From NCBI GenBank assembly GCA_002366645.1, contig DFBM01000059.1, positions 777 through 10,081 on the forward strand: a DNA stretch of 9,305 nucleotides, read 5' to 3'. A program made the position numbers and the translations under genes. Positions 1 through 5,340 of the stretch are shown here, in pieces. This DNA comes from Rhodobacterales bacterium UBA3080. GTDB lineage: Bacteria > Pseudomonadota > Alphaproteobacteria > Rhodobacterales > Rhodobacteraceae. Below the pieces are notes generated by a model that worked only from the letters and a program-made list of their open reading frames with translations, did not search any database and was not told the origin of the DNA. The first letter of the stretch is position 1; each line of letters begins with the position of its first letter.

Positions 1-833
1 TCTTCGCGTTTATCGACAACCAGAATACCGGGCGCTTCACGCAGAATGTCACGTGCTTCGTCTTCGTCGAGGAAGTCTTCAAACTCGATGTTAATCGCTT
101 CGGAGTGCCCGACAAAAACCGGAACCCGCACACAAGTGGCAGTGACCTTAATCTTCGGATCAACGATCTTCTTGGTTTCGGCAACCATCTTCCACTCTTC
201 TTTGGTGGTACCGTCTTCCATGAACACGTCGATATGCGGGATCACGTTAAACGCGATCTGTTTCGGAAAGACCTTCGGCGCACGTTCCTGACCCGGCACA
301 TACATGCCCTTGGTCTGGTCCCACAGCTCTTCCATTGCGTCTTTACCTCCACCGGAAACCGACTGGTAAGTAGACACAACAACCCGTTTGATCGTCGCGC
401 GGTCGTGCAACGGCTTCAACGCCACAACCATCTGTGCAGTCGAGCAATTCGGGTTCGCAATAATGTTTTTCTGCGCATACCCGTCGATATCGTCCGGGTT
501 CACTTCCGGCACAATCAACGGCACTTGTGGGTCATAACGATATAGCGACGAGTTATCGATCACCACACAACCAGCCTTCGCCGCTTTCGGAGCATACTGT
601 TTCGTCGCTTCGGAGCCCACCGCGAACAACGCCATATCCCAGCCGGTAAAGTCGAACTTTTCAAGATCACCCGTCTTCAACGTCTTCTCGCCAAACGTGA
701 CTTCCGTGCCCAACGAGCGGCGCGAAGCCAGCACTGCGATTTCCTCGATCGGGAATTCGCGTTCAGCCAAAATATTCAACATTTCACGGCCCACATTGCC
801 TGTGGCGCCAACGACGACGATTCGGTAACCCAA
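1..833 (-). CDS. asd: Aspartate-semialdehyde dehydrogenase, 3' end cut by window edge
   Basis: This cytoplasmic enzyme reduces L-aspartyl-4-phosphate to aspartate semialdehyde with NADPH, the branch point to lysine/diaminopimelate, threonine and methionine. Reading back from 833 gives 277 codons plus two bases, so roughly 60 C-terminal residues of a protein of about 340 aa lie outside the window. Visible signatures are the N-terminal nucleotide-binding GATGNVG (residues 9-15), the catalytic cysteine in NPNCST (Cys130), the SVSGGGK stretch (158-164), and the active-site histidine in VFVGHSEA (His243). The start is TTG at 831-833. No ATG fits, the family's conserved N-terminus begins exactly there (M-GYRIVVVGATG), and an AGGAGA ribosome binding site lies 7 bases upstream. 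The gene is divergent from the secreted-protein gene at 951. The family assignment is near certain; only the 3' end is unseen. Confidence 0.96.
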   Translation of the reverse strand, partial: MGYRIVVVGATGNVGREMLNILAEREFPIEEIAVLASRRSLGTEVTFGEKTLKTGDLEKFDFTGWDMALFAVGSEATKQYAPKAAKAGCVVIDNSSLYRYDPQVPLIVPEVNPDDIDGYAQKNIIANPNCSTAQMVVALKPLHDRATIKRVVVSTYQSVSGGGKDAMEELWDQTKGMYVPGQERAPKVFPKQIAFNVIPHIDVFMEDGTTKEEWKMVAETKKIVDPKIKVTATCVRVPVFVGHSEAINIEFEDFLDEDEARDILREAPGILVVDKRE

Positions 834-840
834 GGTTCTT

Positions 841-896
841 CTCCTGAAATTGGGGGTTCAACACCGCGCTCATAGCGATTTCCACAAGAATGTGAA
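841..896 (-). promoter_or_regulatory. Ribosome binding site and possible promoter of asd
   Basis: On the minus strand AGGAGA (841-846) stands 7 bases before the TTG start of asd and decides that start. Further upstream, TTCACA (891-896) and TATGAG (869-874) are separated by 16 bases and resemble sigma-70 -35 and -10 boxes. The ribosome binding site is clear. The promoter is a weak consensus match and is an inference. Confidence 0.4.
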
Positions 897-942
897 AGGC
901 CATCGACGACATTCGAACCTATACTAGGGTCGACTTAGGGAG
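888..942 (+). promoter_or_regulatory. Upstream element and ribosome binding site of the first secreted-paralogue gene
   Basis: The stretch contains GAATGTGA (888-895), TTCG (912-915) and ATACTA (921-926). TATACT (920-925) is a good -10 hexamer, but I see no convincing -35 at the usual distance. The ribosome binding site AGGGAG (937-942) lies 8 bases before ATG 951. The same three blocks recur in the same order and at similar spacing before the second paralogue (1325-1361). This suggests that promoter and gene were duplicated together, or that both answer to one regulator. Confidence 0.35.
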
Positions 943-950
943 AATCGCTT

Positions 951-1307
951 ATGAAATCAACAATCCTTGCCGCAATATTGGGCATTTTTCCACTGGTGGC
1001 TGCCGCCGATATCCCCGTAATCGTCTCGGTCAATGCCCAAGAGGTGAACGGAGCGTGGCAATTCGACGTAGCACTACGTCACGCCGACACCGGCTGGGAG
1101 CACTATGCAGACGGTTGGGGTATCTACACAATTGAAGGCGTCGAACTAGGGTATCGTGCTCTCGCCCACCCGCACGTGAACGAACAGCCTTTCACGCGCA
1201 GCCTTCGCGGCATAGTCATCGCACCCGACATAACCGACATTGTCATCCGCCCCCACGACCTCGTTCACGGCGACGGGCCGGACTTTACGCTGACCCTGCC
1301 GCGTTAA
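951..1307 (+). CDS. Small exported protein, tandem paralogue 1, function unknown
   Basis: I do not recognise a named family. The 118-aa product starts with a typical Sec signal peptide (basic MKS, hydrophobic core to about residue 16, AAA before Asp20), predicting a mature periplasmic or secreted protein of 99 residues. The mature chain has a GAWQFDV strand (residues 34-40), then GWEHYADGW (48-56), HPHVNEQPFTRSL (73-85), and near the end IRPHD (99-103) followed by a second His (106). The many conserved-looking His and Trp residues could mean metal or ligand binding, but that is inference. No cysteine is present, and there is no lipobox or membrane anchor. I recall similar uncharacterised proteins in Rhodobacteraceae, without a database check. 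It lies divergent from asd and 85 bases before its paralogue. Confidence 0.85.
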   Translation: MKSTILAAILGIFPLVAAADIPVIVSVNAQEVNGAWQFDVALRHADTGWEHYADGWGIYTIEGVELGYRALAHPHVNEQPFTRSLRGIVIAPDITDIVIRPHDLVHGDGPDFTLTLPR

Positions 1308-1324
1308 TCACAAAGACCTTGCGC

Positions 1325-1386
1325 GAATGTGATCTGCATTTCCGTTCGCAACATGATACTAACAAACACGCCCTGACATGCCGGAG
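1325..1386 (+). promoter_or_regulatory. Upstream element and ribosome binding site of the second secreted-paralogue gene
   Basis: GAATGTGA (1325-1332), TTCG (1345-1348) and ATACTA (1356-1361) repeat the blocks seen at 888-926 upstream of the first paralogue. TGATACT (1354-1360) could act as an extended -10. GGAG (1383-1386) stands 6 bases before the GTG at 1393 and supports that codon as the true start. No clear -35 box is visible. Confidence 0.35.
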
Positions 1387-1392
1387 ACATTC

Positions 1393-1749
1393 GTGAAGAC
1401 CATGCTTGCCATACTGCTGACGCTAACCCTTTCCCTCCCCGCCTTAGCGGACGAGGTCGAAGTCCTGATGGTCAAAGCCACGCAAACCGATGGCCTGTGG
1501 CTTTTTAGCGTCACCGTCCAGCATCCGGATGCAAGTAGTGATCACATGATGAACAGCATCGCGATCTTCCTTCCAGACGAAACCAAACTTGCAACCGCCG
1601 ACATCCCCATGCCGAGCATCGGCGCCGATCACGTCAGTGCACAGGTAAAAGGCGTCGCCATTCCAGAGGGTGTCGAATACATCATCATCCGAGGCCATTG
1701 CAGCAGCGACGGCTGGACACATGAAGGCATCATAATCTCGTTGCTTTGA
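1393..1749 (+). CDS. Small exported protein, tandem paralogue 2, function unknown
   Basis: I choose GTG 1393 over the in-frame ATG at 1378. GGAG lies 6 bases before the GTG, the ATG has no such site, and the GTG gives a clean signal peptide (MKT, hydrophobic core, LPALA before Asp20). With this start the product is 118 aa, the same as its upstream paralogue, and both mature chains begin at Asp20. The two align without a gap over all 99 mature residues, with about 20 identities by hand count. These include the G-x-W-x-F-x-V strand, His44, Asp46, His51, the G-[IV]-x-I segment and I-R-x-H near the end (His102). It has lost the GWEHYADGW and HPHVNEQPFTRSL signatures and gained Cys103, so it looks like a diverged copy with a different ligand or partner. 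Function unknown; probably periplasmic. Confidence 0.82.
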   Translation: MKTMLAILLTLTLSLPALADEVEVLMVKATQTDGLWLFSVTVQHPDASSDHMMNSIAIFLPDETKLATADIPMPSIGADHVSAQVKGVAIPEGVEYIIIRGHCSSDGWTHEGIIISLL

Positions 1750-1962
1750 ACTAAAAAATCCCAAAAAGCTTAAACTCGTCGATAAATACGCAGGTTTTTG
1801 CCGAATTGTCGATTTCACTAAGCATCGATCCGCCGAGTTCGGGCCTATCAACATACGTGCGTCAATCTTATCTTTGCATTTATCCCGTCAAGAACTCAGA
1901 CCTGCTGCATCCGTAGGGGGCAATACACCTCCCCTCAAATTCAATACAGAGAAAGATTGTTC

Positions 1963-2166
1963 ATGAACTTACGTTTAATCACAACAGCTGCCACGCTTGT
2001 CTTGGTTGCGGCACCAGCATTTGCGGGCCACAACAACCCTTGGGCTACCGCCGAAGATACAATTTTGTCGCAATACCATGAGGAAAACCTCGAGCAAAGT
2101 GTTGACACACCAGGCGAGGATGAGATGCGTGGAGTTATGGTTCAAAACGCCAGAGGCAAACGTTAA
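1963..2166 (+). CDS. Exported protein of 67 aa, function unknown
   Basis: I recognise no characterised family. The ATG at 1963 gives a clear Sec signal peptide (MNLR, hydrophobic core, APAFA before Gly22), leaving a mature peptide of 46 residues beginning GHNNPWATAEDT. The mature part is hydrophilic and contains SVDTPGEDEMRGVM (48-61) and a basic end, ARGKR. There is no cysteine or membrane anchor. An in-frame TTG two codons earlier (1957) is a less likely start. The ribosome binding site is weak (GAGAAAG, 1949-1955). I recall similar short secreted proteins near leuB in Rhodobacteraceae, which supports a real gene, but that is from memory. The 213 bases before it hold no other convincing gene. 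It converges with leuB. Confidence 0.75.
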   Translation: MNLRLITTAATLVLVAAPAFAGHNNPWATAEDTILSQYHEENLEQSVDTPGEDEMRGVMVQNARGKR

Positions 2167-2190
2167 GGTTTCGTTGTAAAACAACAAACC
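2167..2190 (+). terminator. Hairpin directly after the 67-aa gene
   Basis: An inverted repeat starts at the base after the TAA stop. GGTTT plus GTTGT (one bulged C at 2172) pairs with ACAAC plus AAACC, giving 10 base pairs around an AAA loop. No T-run follows on the plus strand, so it is not a textbook intrinsic terminator. It could protect or process the 3' end, or act together with the leuB hairpin next to it. Confidence 0.35.
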
Positions 2191-2203
2191 TAAAAGCAAA
2201 CGC

Positions 2204-2230
2204 CGTGCGAAGAACCAGCTTCCCCGCACG
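2204..2230 (-). terminator. Probable terminator of leuB
   Basis: On the minus strand, 11 bases after the leuB stop, CGTGCG (2230-2225) pairs with CGCACG (2209-2204). A further three pairs, AAG with CTT, lie inside after a GGG bulge, closing a 6-base loop. The tail reads GCGTTTGCTTTT, which is T-rich though interrupted. The position between convergent genes and the GC-rich stem favour a terminator, but the bulge and broken T-run keep confidence moderate. Confidence 0.42.
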
Positions 2231-2241
2231 ACGTAATAATT

Positions 2242-3351
2242 TTACAGGCTTGCGTCCAACGCTGCCAAAATCGCGTCGCCCATCTCGGCTGTCGAGATCG
2301 GCTTGCCGCCCTCTGGGCCCAATAGGTCAGGTGTCCGCGCGCCGTCGGCCAGAACTTTTTCGATAGCCTGCTCAAGACGCTCTGCTTCCGTACCTTCGTT
2401 AAACGAATAGCGCAGCGCCATCGCGAACGATAGAATACATGCGATCGGGTTAGCTTTACCCTGACCAGCAATATCGGGCGCCGAACCGTGTACCGGTTCG
2501 TACAAGGCTTTAGGGCGACCATTGGCCATCGGCACACCAAGGCTTGCTGACGGCAGCATGCCAAGCGAACCTGTCAGCATCGCAGCGCAATCGGACAGCA
2601 AATCACCGAACAGGTTGTCAGTTACAATTACGTCGAACTGCTTTGGCCAGCGAACCAGCTGCATCGCGCCAGCGTCAGCATACATGTGGGAAAGCTCGAC
2701 ATCGGGGTATTCATTCTGGTGTACCCAAGTGACTTCCTCGCGCCACAAGATGCCGCTTTCCATCACGTTGGCTTTTTCCATGGAGCAAAGCTTGTTGTTC
2801 CGCTTGCGCGCCAGCTCAAACGCCGACCGCGCGACCCGACGGATTTCTTCGGTCGTGTAGCGTTGGGTGTTGATACCAACACGCTGCCCGTCTTCGAGGT
2901 CAAAAATCCCGCGTGGCTCGCCGAAGTAGGAACCTGAAGTCAGCTCGCGCACGATCATGATATCGAGGCCCGCAACAATGTCCTTTTTCAAAGACGAAAA
3001 GTCAGCAAGCGCGTCAAAGCACTGCGCCGGACGCAAGTTCGAGAACAGGTCCATTTCCTTGCGAAGACGCAACAAACCACGCTCGGGCTTCACACTGAAA
3101 TCTAGATCGTCATATGCCGGACCACCAACAGCACCCAATAGAACCGCATCCACTTCTTGTGCTTTGGCCATAGTTTCGTCGGTCAAAGGAGTGCCATGCG
3201 CATCGTACGCGCAGCCACCAACAAGATCTTCGGACACGTCAAAAGCAAGGTCACGTTTGTCACCGTACCAATTGATGATCTTTTTGACCTCGTCCATTAC
3301 TTCGGGGCCAATACCGTCGCCGGCAAGAATAAGAAGGGATGGGTTGCTCAT
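2242..3351 (-). CDS. leuB: 3-isopropylmalate dehydrogenase
   Basis: LeuB is a cytoplasmic NAD- and Mg/Mn-dependent enzyme that oxidises and decarboxylates (2R,3S)-3-isopropylmalate to 2-oxoisocaproate in leucine synthesis. The 369-aa product is full length for the family. Substrate-binding arginines match the family pattern: Arg97 (RLRKEM), Arg107 (NLRP) and Arg135 (VREL). Tyr142 in GSYFGEPRG and Lys193 in MEKANVM are the catalytic pair. Asp226, Asp250 and Asp254 (DNLFGDLLSD) are the metal ligands. YEPVHGSAPDIAGQGKANP (284-302) forms the NAD site. The start ATG 3351 has AAGGA (3359-3363) 7 bases upstream. It lies 58 bases downstream of lysR on the same strand and is separated from leuCD by about 5 kb. 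No leucine leader or attenuator is visible in the gap before it. Confidence 0.97.
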   Translation of the reverse strand: MSNPSLLILAGDGIGPEVMDEVKKIINWYGDKRDLAFDVSEDLVGGCAYDAHGTPLTDETMAKAQEVDAVLLGAVGGPAYDDLDFSVKPERGLLRLRKEMDLFSNLRPAQCFDALADFSSLKKDIVAGLDIMIVRELTSGSYFGEPRGIFDLEDGQRVGINTQRYTTEEIRRVARSAFELARKRNNKLCSMEKANVMESGILWREEVTWVHQNEYPDVELSHMYADAGAMQLVRWPKQFDVIVTDNLFGDLLSDCAAMLTGSLGMLPSASLGVPMANGRPKALYEPVHGSAPDIAGQGKANPIACILSFAMALRYSFNEGTEAERLEQAIEKVLADGARTPDLLGPEGGKPISTAEMGDAILAALDASL

Positions 3352-3409
3352 GTGCTTGTCCTTGGTTGGAATTTCGTTAGAAATCGCCTAGCGCGTTGAC
3401 CGCGCGGGG

Positions 3410-4303
3410 TCAAGCATCTGTCATGTCGCTGAGGGCATCTGCGAGCAGGTCGTACACCCGCCGGATACGTGGATTAGTCCGCAATGCTTCCGGGGCCGTT
3501 AACCAAACCGGCAGTGACGGTAGCGACAATTCCGGTAAAACTTGCACCATATCCGGGTCCCTCCGCCCGATCCCTTCTTGCGAAAATCCGATACCGCAGC
3601 CAGCCCGCGCCAGCTCCCAATGCACCACCTGTTGATCGCAACGAACTTTGAAAAAATGCCGGTCAACCTTTAACCCCATTTCACGCATCCCGTTGATAAT
3701 CGCATCGTTCCCGTTGTACCCAATGAAATCATGCCCGACGATCTGAGCCATACTTTGAGGCGTCCCACGCTCGGCGACATAGGTTTTTGATGCAAACATC
3801 CCGACGCGCATATTCCCGATATGCCGCGCGATAATGTCCAACTGTTCCGTCCGGTACATTCGAACCGCAATATCCGCCTCACGGAAAAGCAGGTTTTTCG
3901 AAGAGTCGGAGGGGAATACTTCCAGATCGATCTCCGGCTCAGCAGCGCGGATGTCCGCCAGAATTTTCGGGAGCAGAAAATGGGAAACTGTCTCGCTGGC
4001 GGTAATCCGAACCACACCTTTCAGCCCGACACCGCGTCCCTCAGCCACCAACGACAGCTTCGCCGCTGCCCGCTGCATTTCGCGCGCGGGTTCCAGCAGG
4101 CTTTCTCCGGTCGAAGTTAGAACCAGACCGCGCGGCTGACGGTGAAACAGCTCTACCTCCAGCGCGTCTTCTGCCGCACGTATATGCCGCCCCAGCGTCG
4201 GCTGGCTTAAACCCAGCCCGCGCGCAGCCGCAGAAAGCGAACCCGTCTCGGCAACCGCCAGAAACGCCTGAATATGTGTCCAATCGAGTCGCTGTATATC
4301 CAT
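3410..4303 (-). CDS. LysR-family transcriptional regulator
   Basis: The 297-aa product has the standard LysR layout. An N-terminal winged helix-turn-helix covers about residues 6-66 (IQAFLAVAETGSLSAAARGL, then LSQPTLGRHIRAAEDALEVELFHR), followed by a linker helix and a periplasmic-binding-like effector domain from about residue 95. Effector-domain marks include ADIAVRMYR (143-151) and ELARAGCGIGFSQEGIG (230-246). I choose ATG 4303 (MDIQRLDW) because family members start a few residues before the HTH; the upstream in-frame ATG at 4345 would put the operator-like palindrome inside the gene. No ribosome binding site precedes 4303, and a promoter ends so close that the mRNA may be leaderless. The gene is divergent from the SDR gene at 4398, the usual arrangement for a LysR regulator and its target. 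The effector is unknown. Confidence 0.93.
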   Translation of the reverse strand: MDIQRLDWTHIQAFLAVAETGSLSAAARGLGLSQPTLGRHIRAAEDALEVELFHRQPRGLVLTSTGESLLEPAREMQRAAAKLSLVAEGRGVGLKGVVRITASETVSHFLLPKILADIRAAEPEIDLEVFPSDSSKNLLFREADIAVRMYRTEQLDIIARHIGNMRVGMFASKTYVAERGTPQSMAQIVGHDFIGYNGNDAIINGMREMGLKVDRHFFKVRCDQQVVHWELARAGCGIGFSQEGIGRRDPDMVQVLPELSLPSLPVWLTAPEALRTNPRIRRVYDLLADALSDMTDA

Positions 4304-4310
4304 ACGTTTT

Positions 4311-4338
4311 TGAATACCACACCAACGTATTTTGGCAA
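4311..4338 (-). promoter_or_regulatory. Putative lysR promoter with start site at or next to the ATG
   Basis: On the minus strand TTGCCA (4333-4338) and TATTCA (4311-4316) are separated by 16 bases and resemble -35 and -10 boxes. Transcription starting 6-8 bases after the -10 would begin at about 4303-4305, at the ATG. This agrees with the absence of a ribosome binding site. The -35 lies inside the palindrome at 4327-4343, which suggests autorepression. This is consensus matching only. Confidence 0.45.
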
Positions 4339-4343
4339 AATAC
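4327..4343. promoter_or_regulatory. Perfect 17-bp inverted repeat, probable LysR operator
   Basis: GTATTTTG-G-CAAAATAC is perfectly symmetric around one central base and contains the T-N11-A pattern typical of LysR-type regulator boxes. It lies in the 94-base gap between divergent lysR and the SDR gene, overlaps the putative lysR -35 box, and is 54 bases before the SDR start. A smaller inverted repeat, ATTCG-ctac-CGAAT (4344-4357), abuts it and could be part of a second regulator contact. Binding is inferred from position and symmetry. Confidence 0.6.
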
Positions 4344-4397
4344 ATTCGCTACCGAATAGGCAATACTATCGACATGTTGAAACTCATGGAGGTCGAA

Positions 4398-5303
4398 ATG
4401 ACAAAGAAAGTTTTAATCCTCGGCGCCAATGGCCGGTTCGGCCGCGCAGCCACCAAAGCATTTGACGATGCTGGTTGGAATGTCACCAAGTTGACCCGCC
4501 CGGGCAAAACCCGAGGAGCCAATGTTATCGAGGCAAACGCCAGCGACCCTGTTGCCCTGTCCAAAGCCGCGCAGGGTTTCGATGTTTTGGTGAACGCGCT
4601 TAATCCGCCTTACCACAAATGGACGGAAATGCTGCCAGTGCTGACAGCCTCCGTCATCAATGCCGCCCGAGCGAGCGGTGCGACTGTGGTTATTCCGGGG
4701 AACGTATACAATTTCGGGGTCAATCCACCGGCTTTGATGACAAACACCTCCCCTCAATCCGCCAACACAGGCAAAGGCGCCCTGCGCGTCGAAATGGAAC
4801 GCAGCTTTCGTGACGCCACGAAGGTTCGTACGATTATTTTGCGCGCAGGTGATTTCATCGAAGCTGAGAAAACCGGTAACTGGTTCGAAAGCCAAATCAC
4901 CAACAAAGTCGACAAAGGTATCATTACTTATCCCGGCCCCATCGATCAAATTCACGCGTGGTCTTACCTTCCAGACATGGCCCGCGCCGCCGTCGAACTT
5001 TGCGAAATACGCGAGTCGCTGCCACAATTTTCGGACATACCTTTTGCGGGTTTCGCCCTGACGGGTGAAGAACTGGTTAATGCCGTAGAAGCGGCAACCA
5101 ACAAAACCCTGAAGGTCAAGAAAGTTCCGTGGCGCTTGGTGTCAATGTTAGGACTATTCTCGCCACAAATCCGCGAAGTCGTCGCCATGCGCTACCTCTG
5201 GAACATGCCTCATCAACTGGACGGTTCGACTATGCGGTCCCTGTTGCCGGACTTCAAACCAACTCCGCTGTCGGTCGCCATGCGTGAAGTATTGCAATCC
5301 TGA
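4398..5303 (+). CDS. Atypical SDR / NAD(P)-binding epimerase-like protein
   Basis: The 301-aa product begins with a Rossmann fold: beta strand KVLILG, then the glycine motif GANGRFG (residues 9-15). FDVLVNALNPP (61-71) and VVIPGNVYNFG (97-107) correspond to the later NAD-contact strands, and the C-terminal part resembles the substrate domain of extended SDRs. The canonical catalytic Tyr-x-x-x-Lys is not seen at its usual place, where Lys126-x-x-x-Arg130 stands (GKGALRVEME), so this looks like an atypical SDR whose chemistry I cannot name. I choose ATG 4398 because GGAGG (4388-4392) lies 5 bases before it and MTKKVLILGANG is the normal N-terminus; earlier in-frame starts at 4332, 4374 and 4386 lack such a site. 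It is divergent from lysR, its likely regulator, and 37 bases before the phosphatase gene, probably in one operon. Confidence 0.88.
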   Translation: MTKKVLILGANGRFGRAATKAFDDAGWNVTKLTRPGKTRGANVIEANASDPVALSKAAQGFDVLVNALNPPYHKWTEMLPVLTASVINAARASGATVVIPGNVYNFGVNPPALMTNTSPQSANTGKGALRVEMERSFRDATKVRTIILRAGDFIEAEKTGNWFESQITNKVDKGIITYPGPIDQIHAWSYLPDMARAAVELCEIRESLPQFSDIPFAGFALTGEELVNAVEAATNKTLKVKKVPWRLVSMLGLFSPQIREVVAMRYLWNMPHQLDGSTMRSLLPDFKPTPLSVAMREVLQS

Positions 5304-5340
5304 CCTCGCAAGCCTACGCAATATCAAAGGGGTTTTGCAT

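Noticed and set aside
105..545. Plus-strand open frame of 146 aa within asd
   Set aside because: The minus strand encodes Asd with catalytic Cys and His throughout this region.
1444..1854. Minus-strand open frame of 136 aa opposite the second secreted gene
   Set aside because: It lies antisense to a gene with a good signal peptide, a paralogue and a ribosome binding site. Its own product shows no recognisable fold and no convincing start signal.
1750..1962. Gap before the 67-aa gene, including AGGGG (1915-1919) facing CCCCT (1931-1935)
   Set aside because: The stem is short with an 11-base loop. I see no convincing promoter pair, small RNA or extra gene in these 213 bases.
3391..3405. GCGCG-ttgac-CGCGC hairpin after the lysR stop as a terminator
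   Set aside because: It has only five base pairs and no T-run on the minus strand, and leuB follows in the same direction. It is too weak to annotate, though lysR read-through into leuB is open.
4332..4397. Upstream in-frame starts for the SDR gene (4332, 4374, 4386)
   Set aside because: They lie in the operator and promoter region and lack a ribosome binding site; GGAGG is correctly spaced only for ATG 4398.
4413..5027. Minus-strand open frame of 204 aa opposite the SDR gene
   Set aside because: It is antisense to a clear Rossmann-fold protein with a ribosome binding site, and no domain is seen in the shadow.
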